DNA of 64,000 nt from Pseudomonas guariconensis (GTDB lineage Bacteria > Pseudomonadota > Gammaproteobacteria > Pseudomonadales > Pseudomonadaceae), in NCBI RefSeq assembly GCF_024127895.1, contig NZ_JAMYBK010000007.1, forward strand, positions 124,001 to 188,000, read 5' to 3'. The notes beneath the pieces are model-generated. The model was not told the origin of the DNA. It worked only from the letters and a program-made list of their open reading frames with translations, and searched no databases. The position numbers and the translations under genes are program-made. Below, in pieces: positions 39,968 through 50,242 of the stretch. Position 1 is the first letter of the stretch. Each line of letters opens with the position of its first letter.

Positions 39968-40840
39968 TCAACGCTTCTGGGTCAGTGCGCGGCGCTCGAA
40001 CTCGACGATGCGCTGGCGGTAGTGCTCGATGGTCTGGGCGGTCAGCACGCTGCGCTGGTCGTCCTTAAGCTCGCCGTTGAGCTCGTGGGCCAGCTTGCGC
40101 GCGGCGGCGACCATCACGTCGAAGGCCTGCTTCGGGTGACGCGGACCGGGCAGGCCGAGGAAGAAGCTCACCGCGCGGGTGCTGAAGTGGTCGATGTCGT
40201 CCAGGTCGAACACGCCGGGCTTGACCGCGTTGGCCATGGAGAACAGCACCTCGCCGTGGCCAGCCATGCTCTCGTGGCGGTGGAAGATGTCCATCTCGCC
40301 GAAACGCAGGCCGCTCTCGAGGATGTTCTGCAGCAGGGCCGGGCCCTTGAAACCGCCCTCGTCGCGGGAGATGACGCTGATCACCAGCACTTCCTCGACC
40401 GGCGGCAGCTCCTTGGCGGCGTTGTTGCCGGTGGCGAAGCCATTGTTGCGATTGCTGTCGGCGGCGTAGTCGTCGTCGGCATCGGCGAACAGGTCGGGCT
40501 CACGGGGCTCGGCGGCCAGGTTCAGGTCGCCCTGCTGTGGATCACCGCGCTTGCCACGCTTGGCGGCCTTGGCCGGCTTGGGTTCGCGCTCGCGCGCCGG
40601 GGCACTGAGCGACGGCAGGTCGCTTTCGTCCAGCTCAGGCTCCTTATGGGTGTCGAGGACACGCGCAGGGCCGAGCACCTCGGCGCCGCCCTCGTCGTCC
40701 GGCAGGTTCGAATAGCTGCGATCCAGGCGGAACTTCAACTTGCCCTTGCCGCCGCGCATGCGGCGCCAGCCGTCGAAAAGAATACCGGCGATGACAATGA
40801 TGCCGATGACGATCAGCCACTCGCGCAGACCGATTTCCAT
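39968..40840 (-). CDS. zipA: Cell division protein ZipA
   Basis: A 290-residue division protein tethering FtsZ to the membrane. It has one N-terminal membrane helix (about residues 7-24), a charged and Pro/Ala-rich linker, and a C-terminal ZipA domain from about residue 155 ([21 protein letters not shown], cut here). The ATG at 40840 gives the usual MEIGLREW start. It follows smc on the minus strand, as in other Pseudomonas. The 204-base smc-zipA gap shows no other gene. Confidence 0.93.
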   Translation of the reverse strand: MEIGLREWLIVIGIIVIAGILFDGWRRMRGGKGKLKFRLDRSYSNLPDDEGGAEVLGPARVLDTHKEPELDESDLPSLSAPAREREPKPAKAAKRGKRGDPQQGDLNLAAEPREPDLFADADDDYAADSNRNNGFATGNNAAKELPPVEEVLVISVISRDEGGFKGPALLQNILESGLRFGEMDIFHRHESMAGHGEVLFSMANAVKPGVFDLDDIDHFSTRAVSFFLGLPGPRHPKQAFDVMVAAARKLAHELNGELKDDQRSVLTAQTIEHYRQRIVEFERRALTQKR

Positions 40841-41044
40841 GTAATCCCGTGCCTCTATAAAAATATGCTTGAAAACAAAGGCTTCAAAGCCCTTTAACAC
40901 GTGGCGCCAACTCTATGTTCTGACAGGCGTTTTACCCACGCAAAAAACAAGTGACATTAAGCTAGCACGACCAAAGACAACTTTACACCGTCTCTCGCAC
41001 ATGTCAGGGGCATTTACCCACTAATCCTGCCCTATCTTCGCTCA

Positions 41045-44000
41045 TCAGGCGTCGACCATGGCCAGTGCCTCCTCCACATCAACTGCAACAAGACGTGAAC
41101 AGCCCGGTTCGTGCATGGTCACCCCCATCAGTTGATCGGCCATTTCCATGGCGATCTTGTTATGGGTGATGTAGATGAACTGCACACTCTCGCTCATTTC
41201 CTTGACCAACCTGGCGTAACGCCCGACGTTGGCATCGTCCAGCGGCGCATCGACCTCGTCGAGCATGCAGAACGGTGCCGGGTTCAGCTTGAAGATGGCG
41301 AACACCAGCGCCAGGGCGGTCAACGCCTTCTCGCCACCGGACAACAGGTGGATGGTGCTGTTCTTCTTGCCCGGCGGGCGCGCCATGATCGTCACCCCTG
41401 TATCGAGTAAATCTTCGCCCGTCAGTTCCAGATAAGCACTGCCGCCACCGAAAACTTTTGGAAAAAGTGCCTGTAATCCGGCATTTATCTGATCAAAGGT
41501 ATCCTTGAAGCGGTTGCGGGTTTCCTTGTCGATCTTGCGGATGACGTTCTCCAGCGTCTCCAGGGCCTCCACCAGGTCGGCGTCCTGGGCGTCCAGGTAG
41601 CGCTTGCGCTCGGACTGCTGCTGATATTCCTCGATGGCCGCCAGGTTGATCGCGCCCAGACGCTGGATGCGCCCCTCGAGCTGTTCCAGCTCCTGTTCGG
41701 TGCCCTGCTCGCTGGCCTCGGGCTCGAGCGTGGCGAGCACGCCCTGCAGATCGTAGCCATCGGCCAGCAGTTGCTCCTGCAGCGTCTTGCGGCGTACGTC
41801 CAGGCCCTGGGACTCCAGGCGCGACTGCTCCAGCTGGCCACGCAGCAGCTGGGCCTGCTGCTCGGCCTGGGTGCGGCGGCGCTCGGCGTCGCGCAGTTCG
41901 CGGTCGGCCTCGTCCATGTGCAGGCGGGCCTGGCGCATTTCCTCGTCGACGCTCATGCGCCGCTCCAACAGCTCCTCCAGCTTCAGGCGCAGCTCCTCCA
42001 GCGGCGCTTCGCCCTCTTCCAGGTTCAGGCTCAACTGTTCCTGGCGCTCGCTCAGGCGCGCAGCCTGCAACTCCAGGCGCTCCAGGGCCTGGCGCGTGGA
42101 GTCGTGCTGGGCCCGCAGCGAGCCCAGGCGCACGGCCAACTGGTGGGCGTGATCCTTGTGCTGTCGGGCCTCCTGGCGGATGCGGTCGAGGCCCTCGCGC
42201 AAGCGATCGCGACGGGCCAGCAGTTGTTCGCGCTGCTCGGTGTCCTGGGCCATCAGCTCCAAGGACTCCTGCAACAGCAGGCGCGCTTCGCCCAACTGCT
42301 CGTGCTCCAGGGCGCGCTGCTCCAGCAGCTCGGCCAATTCTTCCTGGAGCCGACGACGGCGCAGTTCCAGTTGCTCGGCGCGGGCGCGGCCAGCCGACAG
42401 CCGTGCCTTGAGCTCACCCTGCCGGCGGTTTTCGTCCTGGCTGCGCTGGCGCAGTTGCTCACGCTGCGCCTCCAGGTCGCGCTGCTGCCCGCGCAGCGCC
42501 TGGAGTTGCTGCTCGTGCTGCTCCAACTGCGCGGCCAGTTCCAGTTGTTCCTGGCCCAGGCGCTCGATTTCCTGGCCCCGGGCCAGGACGCCCCCCTCGG
42601 ACTCGCCCCCCCGGCTCACCCGCAGGAAATGCCGGCCGACCCAGTAGCCGTCGCGGCTGACCAGGCTCTGGCCGTCGCTCAACTGCTCGCGCAGCGCCAA
42701 GGCCTGCTCCAGGCTGTCCACCGGCCTGACCTGGCCAAGCCAGGGCGCCAGGTCGGTGCGCCCCTCGACCTTGTCCAGCAGGCTGCCCGGCCACCGCGCG
42801 CCCTCTTCGCCCGCCAGCAGCAGGCGCAGCTCGCCTTGCTCCAGGGCGGTGAAATCGAGGCGGGAGAAATCCTCCACCAGCACCGCCTGCAGGTCGGCAC
42901 CGAGCACGGTTTCCACCGCCAGTTCCCAACCCGGCTCGACCCGCAACCCCTCGGCCAGGCGTGGACGCTGCTCCAGGCCCTGCCCACGCAGCCAGTCGGC
43001 GGCGCCGGCAGCGGGCTCCAGGGCGGCCTGCTGCAGCGCCTCCAGGGAGGCCAGGCGCCCCCCCAGGCGTTGCAGCTCGCCCTGCTGTTGCTGGTGGGCC
43101 TCGCCGGCCTGCTGCAGCTGTTCGCGCACCGCTTCGAGACGCTCGAGCACCGCCTGTTCGGCAAGCTGCAGCTCCTCGAGCAGCAGGTCGCTGCTGGCCA
43201 CCTGCTCCGCCAGCTCCAGCATGGCGGCATCCTGCGGGTCGGCGCCGAGCTGGTCACGCTCCTCGCCCAGCTTGCGCTGGCGCTCGGCCAGGCGCTCCAG
43301 GCTGGACTCGAGCTGCTGCAGGCGCGCCTGTTGCACCTCGGCCTGGCGCCGCGGCTCGGCCGAACGGGTGTTGAAGCCGTCCCACTGCTCCTGCCAGCCG
43401 TGCATGCCCAGCTCGGCTTCCTCCAGGGCCGCCGCGGCTTCCTCGGCGGCGGCCAGGGTCAGTTCCTGCTCGGGCTCGAGCATGGCCAGTTCCTCGCCCA
43501 GGGTGGCCAGCAAGGTTCGGTCATGGCCCAGATGCGACTCGGTCTCAAGACGCGTGCGCTCGGCTTCCTTGAGGTCGTCCTGCAACTGGCGCAGGCGCTG
43601 CTGACCATGCTGGATGCTCTGCTCGACCCGGGCGATGTCGCCAGCCACCGAGTAGAAGCGCCCTTGTACCTGGTTGAAGCGCTCGGACAGCTCATGGTGC
43701 CCGTCACGCAGGCGCTCGATGCTGGCATCGGCGTTGCGCTGTTCGGCCACCAGGGCCTCGAAGGCCACTTCCTGGTCGCCGATGATCGTCTCGCGCTGGC
43801 GCACGCGCTCGTCCAGGTCACGCCAGCGCAGGGCCGACAGGCGCGCCTTGAGCTGGCGCTCATGGGCCTTGTACTCGCGGTACTTCTCGGCCGCCTGGGC
43901 CTGGCGGTGCAGGCGCTCGAGCTGGCGCTCGAGTTCCTCGCGCAGGTCGGTCAGGCGCGCCAGGTTCTCCTGGGTACGGCGGATACGGTTCTCGGTCTCG

Positions 44001-44533
44001 CGGCGGCGCTCCTTGTACTTGGAGATGCCCGCCGCCTCCTCGATGAAGTTGCGCAGCTCCTCGGGCTTGGCCTCGATCAGCTTGGAGATCATGCCCTGCT
44101 CGATGATCGAGTAGCTGCGCGGGCCGAGGCCGGTACCGAGGAAGATGTCGGTGATGTCGCGGCGCCGACACTTGGTGCCGTTGAGGTAATAGGTGTTCTG
44201 CCCGTCGCGGGTGACCTTGCGGCGGATGGAGATCTCGGCGTAGGCGGCGTATTCGCCGACCAGGGTGGTTTCGCTGTTGTCGAACACCAGTTCGATGCTG
44301 GCCTGGCTCACCGGCTTGCGGCTGGTGGAGCCGTTGAAGATGACATCGGTCATCGACTCGCCGCGCAGGTTCTTGGCCGAACTCTCGCCCATCACCCAGC
44401 GCACCGCGTCGATGATGTTGGACTTGCCGCAGCCGTTAGGCCCCACCACTGCGGCCATGTTGCTGGGGAAGTTGACCGTGGTCGGGTCGACGAACGACTT
44501 GAACCCGGCCAGGCGAATGCACTTCAGGCGCAT
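41045..44533 (-). CDS. smc: Chromosome segregation protein SMC
   Basis: A 1162-residue SMC ATPase that organises and segregates the chromosome. Walker A is GPNGCGKS at residues 31-38; two long coiled coils rich in Glu, Gln, Leu and Arg flank a hinge (about residues 500-660); the C-terminal head has the LSGGEKALTALAL signature and Walker B FCMLDEVDAPLDD. The length is that of a full SMC. It starts three bases after the GntR gene, so the two are probably co-transcribed. No scpA/scpB genes are in the window. Confidence 0.97.
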   Translation of the reverse strand: MRLKCIRLAGFKSFVDPTTVNFPSNMAAVVGPNGCGKSNIIDAVRWVMGESSAKNLRGESMTDVIFNGSTSRKPVSQASIELVFDNSETTLVGEYAAYAEISIRRKVTRDGQNTYYLNGTKCRRRDITDIFLGTGLGPRSYSIIEQGMISKLIEAKPEELRNFIEEAAGISKYKERRRETENRIRRTQENLARLTDLREELERQLERLHRQAQAAEKYREYKAHERQLKARLSALRWRDLDERVRQRETIIGDQEVAFEALVAEQRNADASIERLRDGHHELSERFNQVQGRFYSVAGDIARVEQSIQHGQQRLRQLQDDLKEAERTRLETESHLGHDRTLLATLGEELAMLEPEQELTLAAAEEAAAALEEAELGMHGWQEQWDGFNTRSAEPRRQAEVQQARLQQLESSLERLAERQRKLGEERDQLGADPQDAAMLELAEQVASSDLLLEELQLAEQAVLERLEAVREQLQQAGEAHQQQQGELQRLGGRLASLEALQQAALEPAAGAADWLRGQGLEQRPRLAEGLRVEPGWELAVETVLGADLQAVLVEDFSRLDFTALEQGELRLLLAGEEGARWPGSLLDKVEGRTDLAPWLGQVRPVDSLEQALALREQLSDGQSLVSRDGYWVGRHFLRVSRGGESEGGVLARGQEIERLGQEQLELAAQLEQHEQQLQALRGQQRDLEAQREQLRQRSQDENRRQGELKARLSAGRARAEQLELRRRRLQEELAELLEQRALEHEQLGEARLLLQESLELMAQDTEQREQLLARRDRLREGLDRIRQEARQHKDHAHQLAVRLGSLRAQHDSTRQALERLELQAARLSERQEQLSLNLEEGEAPLEELRLKLEELLERRMSVDEEMRQARLHMDEADRELRDAERRRTQAEQQAQLLRGQLEQSRLESQGLDVRRKTLQEQLLADGYDLQGVLATLEPEASEQGTEQELEQLEGRIQRLGAINLAAIEEYQQQSERKRYLDAQDADLVEALETLENVIRKIDKETRNRFKDTFDQINAGLQALFPKVFGGGSAYLELTGEDLLDTGVTIMARPPGKKNSTIHLLSGGEKALTALALVFAIFKLNPAPFCMLDEVDAPLDDANVGRYARLVKEMSESVQFIYITHNKIAMEMADQLMGVTMHEPGCSRLVAVDVEEALAMVDA

Positions 44534-44536
44534 CGG

Positions 44537-45196
44537 TCAGGTCCGCGCCAAGGCCGCCAGCACCAGTTCGCAACTGCGCTGGCAATAGGCGACGAGCACC
44601 TCGCGGATGCGCGGCAGGTCGCGGGCGACCACGGCTTCGAGCAGGCGGGCGAACAGTTCGAGGTAGTCGTCCATGTTGGCCTGGCGCTGGTCCAGGGCCA
44701 GGTAGTAGGCACGGCTCATGGCCGGTTGCAGGTTCTCCACGGTTTCCTGCAGGTAAGGGTTGTCGGCGAACGGATAGGCCGCGCGCATCACCGCGAAGCT
44801 GTCGGCGACGAAGGTCTTGATGTCCTGGTCGGCATGGGCCTGCTGCAGGCGTTGCTGGATCGCCAGGAAGGGCTGCAGGTCGGTTTCACTGCGCCAGTTC
44901 TGCGCCACCGCGTTGCCCAACAGGATGTAGAACTCGCCCATCAGGGTGCACAGGCTGCGCACGCTGCGCTCGTCCAGTTCGGTCACATGGGCGCCACGAC
45001 GCGGCAGGATCGCGACCAGATGGCGACGTTCGAGGATCAGCAATGCCTCGCGCACCGAGCCGCGGCTGACGTTCAGTGCCTGGGTGACCTTCTGCTCCTG
45101 GATGCGCTCGCCCGGCGCGAGCTCACCGCGGATGATCCGTTCGGCCAGGTAGTGGGCAATCTGCTCGGAGAGGCTGTCCGGCGCCTTGAACGTCAT
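44537..45196 (-). CDS. GntR-family regulator (FadR type) beside xdhA
   Basis: A 219-residue regulator with an N-terminal winged helix (ALNVSRGSVREALLILERRHLV) and an all-helical FCD ligand domain. It is divergent from xdhABC, and two TTGACC-N4-GGTCAA-like palindromes lie between, so it probably represses or activates xanthine dehydrogenase genes in response to a purine catabolite; the ligand is unknown. The same palindrome occurs before the purine permease gene. smc follows after three bases. Confidence 0.88.
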   Translation of the reverse strand: MTFKAPDSLSEQIAHYLAERIIRGELAPGERIQEQKVTQALNVSRGSVREALLILERRHLVAILPRRGAHVTELDERSVRSLCTLMGEFYILLGNAVAQNWRSETDLQPFLAIQQRLQQAHADQDIKTFVADSFAVMRAAYPFADNPYLQETVENLQPAMSRAYYLALDQRQANMDDYLELFARLLEAVVARDLPRIREVLVAYCQRSCELVLAALART

Positions 45197-45373
45197 GGTT
45201 TTCCTTCAAACTCTTTGAACTGGGCACAAGGGCGCGATTGTAGCGCACTTGCCCACCGCTCGCGCAGCGCAACGTGGCGCTTTATTCGACCTGCGCAGCG
45301 ACCGGTAAGTCGGCGCGAACTATGCTTGCAAGAGAGGCAGTGTGTGCGGCCGGGCAAGGACACAGATAATTTC

Positions 45374-45412
45374 TTGACCTTTGGGTCAGAAAAATATTGA
45401 CCAAGAGGTCAA
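45374..45412. promoter_or_regulatory. Tandem palindromic operator between GntR gene and xdhA
   Basis: TTGACC-TTTG-GGTCAG (45374-45389, 11 of 12 arm bases) and TTGACC-AAGA-GGTCAA (45397-45412, perfect) are spaced 23 bases centre to centre, about two helical turns. They are 54-92 bases before the xdhA start and presumably bind the adjacent GntR protein. Confidence 0.8.
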
Positions 45413-45465
45413 GCGTTGCTTAGAGTCCGTCCGAACAACAATAAAACCATTGCGAGGCCTTCCCC

Positions 45466-46920
45466 GTGATCCAGTTTCTCGTCAACCAGGAGCTGCAGAG
45501 TGAGCACGCCCTGGACCCGAACATGACGGTGCTGCAGTACTTGCGTGAGCACCTGGGCAAACCCGGCACCAAGGAAGGCTGCGCCAGCGGCGACTGCGGC
45601 GCCTGTACCGTGGTGGTGGGCGAGCTGGCCCAGGACGACCAGGGCCGCGACACCCTGCGCTACCGCAGCCTCAACTCGTGCCTGACCTTCGTCTCGTCGC
45701 TGCACGGCAAGCAACTGATCAGCGTCGAAGGCCTCAAGCACAAGGGCGAGCTGCACAGCGTGCAGCAGGCCATGGCCGACTGCCATGGCTCCCAGTGCGG
45801 CTTCTGCACCCCCGGCTTCGTCATGTCGCTGTTCGCCCTGCAGAAGAACAGCGACGGCCACGACCTGCACCATGCCCAGGAAGCCCTGGCCGGCAACCTG
45901 TGCCGCTGCACCGGCTACCGGCCGATCCTCGCCGCCGCCGAACAGAGCTGCGCCCGCCCCTGCCGCGACCAGTTCGACGAACAGCAGGCCCAAACCATCG
46001 CCCGCCTCAAGGCCATCGCCCCAAGCGAGACCGGCGAGCTCAACAGCGGCGACAAGCGCTGCCTGGTGCCGCTGACCGTGGCCGACCTGGCCGAGCTGTA
46101 CAGCTCCCATCCCGAGGCACGCCTGCTGGCTGGCGGTACCGACCTGGCCCTGGAGGTCACCCAGTTCCACAAGACCTTGCCGGTGATGATCTACGTCGGT
46201 GGCGTGGCCGAGCTCAAGCGCATCGACAAGACCGCGACCCACCTGGAAATCGGTGCCGCCACCCCGCTGACCGACTGCTACACCGCGCTCAACGAGGAAT
46301 ACCCCGACTTCGGTGCCCTGCTGCACCGCTTCGCCTCGCTGCAGATCCGCAACCAGGGCACCCTGGGCGGGAACATCGGCAACGCCTCGCCGATCGGCGA
46401 CTCGCCACCCCTGCTGATCGCCCTGGATACGCAGATCGTCCTGCGCCAGGGCGAGAACCAGCGCGTGCTGGCGCTGGAGGACTACTTCATCGACTACCGC
46501 ATCACCGCGCGCCAGGACAGCGAGTTCATCGAGAAGGTCATCGTGCCGCGCGCCAGCAGCGACTGGACGTTCCGCGCCTACAAAGTGTCCAAGCGCCTGG
46601 ACGACGACATCTCGGCGGTGTGCGCGGCGTTCAACCTGCGCATCGAGGACGGCGTGGTCAGCGGTGCACGGATCGCCTTCGGCGGCATGGCGGCGATCCC
46701 CAAGCGCGCCCGTGCCTGCGAGGCCGCGCTGCTCGGCAAGCCGTGGAACCAGGCGAGCGTCGAGCGTGCCTGCCAGGCCCTGGCCGAAGACTTCACCCCG
46801 CTCACGGATTTTCGCGCCAGCAAGGAATACCGCCTGCTGACCGCGCAGAACCTGCTGCGCAAGTATTTCATCGAACTGCAAACGCCGTACATCGAGACCC
46901 GGGTGACCGCATATGTCTAA
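45466..46920 (+). CDS. xdhA: Xanthine dehydrogenase small subunit (FeS/FAD)
   Basis: A 484-residue subunit carrying two 2Fe-2S clusters and FAD, passing electrons from xanthine or hypoxanthine oxidation to NAD. Plant-type cluster Cys39, Cys44, Cys47 and Cys72; second cluster Cys111, Cys114, Cys146 and Cys148; FAD domain from about residue 190 (LLAGGTDLALEVTQ). The GTG start at 45466 has GAGG upstream. It is the first gene of the xdhABC-guaD cluster, controlled by the tandem palindromes. Confidence 0.96.
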   Translation: MIQFLVNQELQSEHALDPNMTVLQYLREHLGKPGTKEGCASGDCGACTVVVGELAQDDQGRDTLRYRSLNSCLTFVSSLHGKQLISVEGLKHKGELHSVQQAMADCHGSQCGFCTPGFVMSLFALQKNSDGHDLHHAQEALAGNLCRCTGYRPILAAAEQSCARPCRDQFDEQQAQTIARLKAIAPSETGELNSGDKRCLVPLTVADLAELYSSHPEARLLAGGTDLALEVTQFHKTLPVMIYVGGVAELKRIDKTATHLEIGAATPLTDCYTALNEEYPDFGALLHRFASLQIRNQGTLGGNIGNASPIGDSPPLLIALDTQIVLRQGENQRVLALEDYFIDYRITARQDSEFIEKVIVPRASSDWTFRAYKVSKRLDDDISAVCAAFNLRIEDGVVSGARIAFGGMAAIPKRARACEAALLGKPWNQASVERACQALAEDFTPLTDFRASKEYRLLTAQNLLRKYFIELQTPYIETRVTAYV

Positions 46921-49312
46921 CCATCACGCAGCCAAGAGCCAGGCCGAGATGGCCGAACTGTTCCGCCAGGGCCTGACCACCGGTGTCGGCCGTAGCGTCA
47001 AGCACGACAGCGCCGACAAGCATGTGTCCGGTGAAGCGGTGTACATCGATGACCGCCTGGAATTCCCCAACCAGTTGCACGTCTATGCGCGCACCTCCGA
47101 CCGCGCCCATGCACGCATCCTGCGCATCGACACCACGCCCTGCTATGCCTTCGAGGGCGTGCGCATCGCCATCACCCACGAGGACATCCCGGGCCTGAAG
47201 GACATCGGCCCGGTGGTCGCCGGCGACCCGCTGCTGGCCATCGACAAGGTCGAGTTCTTCGGCCAACCGGTGCTCGCCGTGGCCGCCCGCGACCTCGACA
47301 CCGCACGCCGCGCAGCGATGGCGGCGATCGTCGAGTACGAGGACCTGGAGCCTGTGCTGGACGTGGTCGAGGCGTTTCGCAAGCAGCACTTCGTGCTCGA
47401 CAGCCACACCCACCGGCGCGGTGATTCGAGCACGGCGCTGGCCAGCGCCCCGCACCGCCTGCAAGGCACCCTGCACATCGGTGGCCAGGAGCACTTCTAC
47501 CTGGAGACGCAGATCTCTTCGGTGATGCCCACCGAGGATGGCGGCATGATCGTCTACTGCTCGACCCAGAACCCCACCGAGGTGCAGAAGCTGGTCGCCG
47601 AGGTGCTGGACGTGCCGATGAACAAGATCGTCGTCGACATGCGCCGCATGGGCGGCGGCTTCGGTGGCAAGGAGACCCAAGCCGCCAGCCCCGCCTGCCT
47701 GTGCGCGGTGATCGCCCGCCTGACCGGCCAGCCGACCAAGATGCGCCTGCCGCGCATGGAAGACATGACCATGACCGGCAAGCGTCACCCGTTCTACGTC
47801 GAATACGACGTGGGCTTCGACGACCAGGGCCGCCTGCATGGCATCAACCTGGACCTGGCCGGCAACTGCGGTTATTCGCCGGACCTCTCCGGCTCGATCG
47901 TCGACCGCGCCATGTTCCATTCCGACAACGCCTACTACCTGGGCGACGCCACGGTGCACGGCCACCGCTGCAAGACCAACACCGCCTCCAACACCGCCTA
48001 CCGCGGCTTCGGCGGCCCCCAGGGCATGGTCGCCATCGAGCAGGTGATGGACCACATCGCCCGCCACCTGGCCCTCGACCCGCTGGCAGTGCGCAAGGCC
48101 AACTACTACGGCAAGACCGAGCGCAACGTCACCCACTACTACCAGACCGTCGAGCACAACATGCTCGAGGAAATGACCGCCGAACTCGAGGCCAGCGCCG
48201 ACTATGCCGAGCGCCGCGAATCGATCCGGCGTTTCAACGAACACAGCCCGGTGCTCAAGAAGGGCCTGGCGCTGACCCCGGTCAAGTTCGGCATTTCGTT
48301 CACCGCTACCTTCCTCAACCAGGCCGGTGCGCTGATCCATATCTACACCGACGGCAGCATCCACCTGAACCACGGTGGCACCGAGATGGGCCAGGGCTTG
48401 AACACCAAGGTCGCCCAAGTGGTGGCGCAGGTGTTCCAGGTCGACTTCGGGCGCATCCAGATCACCGCCACCAACACCGACAAAGTGCCCAACACCTCGC
48501 CGACCGCGGCCTCCAGCGGCGCCGACCTCAACGGCAAGGCGGCGCAGAACGCCGCCGAGATTCTCAAGAAGCGCCTGACCGAATTCGCCGCCCGCCACTA
48601 CAAGGTCACCGAGGAGGATGTGGAGTTCCGCAACGGCCATGTGCGCGTGCGCGACGAAATCATCAGCTTCGAGACCCTGGTGCAGCAGGCCTATTTCGCC
48701 CAGGTGTCGCTGTCGAGCACCGGCTTCTACCGCACGCCGAAGATCTACTACGACCGCGACCAGGCACGCGGCCGGCCGTTCTACTACTTCGCCTTCGGCG
48801 CCGCCTGCGTCGAGGTGATCGTCGACACCCTGACCGGCGAATACCGCATGCTGCGCGCCGACATCCTGCACGACGTCGGCGACTCGCTGAACCCGGCCAT
48901 CGACATCGGCCAGGTGGAAGGTGGCTTCATCCAGGGCATGGGCTGGCTGACCACCGAGGAGCTGGTGTGGAACGCCAAGGGCAAGCTGATGACCAACGGC
49001 CCGGCCAGCTACAAGATCCCGGCCGTGGCCGACATGCCCCTGGACCTGCGGGTCAAGCTGGTGGAGAACCGCAAGAACCCCGAGGACACGGTGTTCCACT
49101 CCAAGGCCGTGGGCGAGCCGCCATTCATGCTCGGCATCGCCGCCTGGTGCGCGCTCAAGGATGCGGTGGCGAGCATCGCCGACTACCGCGTGCAACCGGA
49201 CATCGATGCTCCGGCAACGCCGGAGCGGGTGCTGTGGGGCTGCGAGCAGATGCGCAAGGCGGTGGCCCAGCGGCAATCTGTCGAACAGGAACTGGAAACC
49301 GTCACCCACTGA
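46913..49312 (+). CDS. xdhB: Xanthine dehydrogenase large subunit (molybdopterin)
   Basis: A 799-residue catalytic subunit with the molybdenum cofactor, oxidising hypoxanthine and xanthine to urate. Cofactor motifs are GGGFGGKETQ, YRGFGGPQG and GGTEMGQGLNTK; the catalytic Glu is in VGEPPFMLG near the C-terminus. It overlaps xdhA by eight bases. A strong REP hairpin separates it from xdhC. Confidence 0.96.
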   Translation: MSNHHAAKSQAEMAELFRQGLTTGVGRSVKHDSADKHVSGEAVYIDDRLEFPNQLHVYARTSDRAHARILRIDTTPCYAFEGVRIAITHEDIPGLKDIGPVVAGDPLLAIDKVEFFGQPVLAVAARDLDTARRAAMAAIVEYEDLEPVLDVVEAFRKQHFVLDSHTHRRGDSSTALASAPHRLQGTLHIGGQEHFYLETQISSVMPTEDGGMIVYCSTQNPTEVQKLVAEVLDVPMNKIVVDMRRMGGGFGGKETQAASPACLCAVIARLTGQPTKMRLPRMEDMTMTGKRHPFYVEYDVGFDDQGRLHGINLDLAGNCGYSPDLSGSIVDRAMFHSDNAYYLGDATVHGHRCKTNTASNTAYRGFGGPQGMVAIEQVMDHIARHLALDPLAVRKANYYGKTERNVTHYYQTVEHNMLEEMTAELEASADYAERRESIRRFNEHSPVLKKGLALTPVKFGISFTATFLNQAGALIHIYTDGSIHLNHGGTEMGQGLNTKVAQVVAQVFQVDFGRIQITATNTDKVPNTSPTAASSGADLNGKAAQNAAEILKKRLTEFAARHYKVTEEDVEFRNGHVRVRDEIISFETLVQQAYFAQVSLSSTGFYRTPKIYYDRDQARGRPFYYFAFGAACVEVIVDTLTGEYRMLRADILHDVGDSLNPAIDIGQVEGGFIQGMGWLTTEELVWNAKGKLMTNGPASYKIPAVADMPLDLRVKLVENRKNPEDTVFHSKAVGEPPFMLGIAAWCALKDAVASIADYRVQPDIDAPATPERVLWGCEQMRKAVAQRQSVEQELETVTH

Positions 49313-49322
49313 CAGCTAAGAA

Positions 49323-49358
49323 ACCCTGTGGGAGCGGGCAAGCCCGCTCCCACAGGGT
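49323..49358. repeat. REP hairpin between xdhB and xdhC
   Basis: A perfect 16-bp stem ACCCTGTGGGAGCGGG / CCCGCTCCCACAGGGT with loop CAAG fills most of the 74-base xdhB-xdhC gap. It may lower or stabilise transcript on one side of the junction. Confidence 0.85.
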
Positions 49359-49386
49359 CCGCGGCGCAACTTAGAGAGGTTGCATC

Positions 49387-50232
49387 ATGCACCAATGGAT
49401 CAACGCCCTCGCCGACCATCAAGCCCGCGGCGAACCCTGCGTCCTGGTGACCATCATCGAGGAGCGCGGCTCCACCCCGCGCAACGCCGGCTCGAAGATG
49501 GTGGTCAGTGCCACCGGCCTGTACGACACCATCGGCGGCGGCCACCTGGAGTACAAGGCCCTGCACATCGCCCGGCAGATGCTCCAGGAACAACGCGGCA
49601 CGCCCCACCTGGAGCGCTTCAGCCTGGGCGCGAGCCTCGGCCAGTGCTGCGGCGGCGTCACCGTGCTGCTGTTCGAGCCCATGGCTGCGGTGCAGGCGCA
49701 AATCGCCGTGTTCGGCGCGGGCCATGTCGGCCGCGCTCTGGTACCCTTGCTCGCCGCGCTGCCCTGCCGGGTGCGCTGGATCGATTCGCGCGAGCAGGAA
49801 TTCCCCGAGAGCATCCCCGCCGGGGTGACCAAGGTCGTCAGCGAGGAACCGGTCGACGAAGTCGCTGAGCTGCCCGCAGGCTGCTACTGCATCGTCATGA
49901 CCCACAACCACCAGCTCGACCTGGAACTGACCGCGGCCATCCTCAAGCGCAACGACTTCACCTGGTTCGGCCTGATCGGCTCGAAGACCAAGCGGGTCAA
50001 GTTCGAGCACCGCCTGCGCGAGCGCGGCTACGACGACGCCGTGGTGGCGCGCATGCGCTGCCCGATGGGCCTGGCCGAGGTCAAGGGCAAGCTGCCGATC
50101 GAGATCGCCGTGTCCATCGCCGCGGAAATCATTGCCACCTACAACGCCTGCTTCGGCCAGCACGACGCTGCCGCCAATTCAGGCCCCATTGCCCAGTTGC
50201 TGCCGCCCTCCCGGCGCAGCCAAGCCATTTGA
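49387..50232 (+). CDS. xdhC: Xanthine dehydrogenase accessory protein XdhC
   Basis: A 281-residue chaperone that binds sulfurated molybdenum cofactor and inserts it in XdhB. The N-terminal XdhC domain (VLVTIIEERGSTPRNAG, GGGHLEYKAL) is followed by a Rossmann-like part (IAVFGAGHVGRALVPLL). It lies just before guaD in the xdh cluster and has an AGAGG ribosome site. Confidence 0.94.
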   Translation: MHQWINALADHQARGEPCVLVTIIEERGSTPRNAGSKMVVSATGLYDTIGGGHLEYKALHIARQMLQEQRGTPHLERFSLGASLGQCCGGVTVLLFEPMAAVQAQIAVFGAGHVGRALVPLLAALPCRVRWIDSREQEFPESIPAGVTKVVSEEPVDEVAELPAGCYCIVMTHNHQLDLELTAAILKRNDFTWFGLIGSKTKRVKFEHRLRERGYDDAVVARMRCPMGLAEVKGKLPIEIAVSIAAEIIATYNACFGQHDAAANSGPIAQLLPPSRRSQAI

Positions 50233-50242
50233 CGAGACTGCC

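Noticed and set aside
41771..45400. Open frame of 1209 codons on the plus strand
   Set aside because: Antisense to smc and the GntR gene, with Leu/Gln/Ala-rich composition typical of GC-rich shadow frames.
49323..49358. Strong hairpin as a transcription terminator ending the xdh operon
   Set aside because: It lies between xdhB and xdhC of one pathway, has no T-run and matches the REP type, so a full terminator is unlikely.
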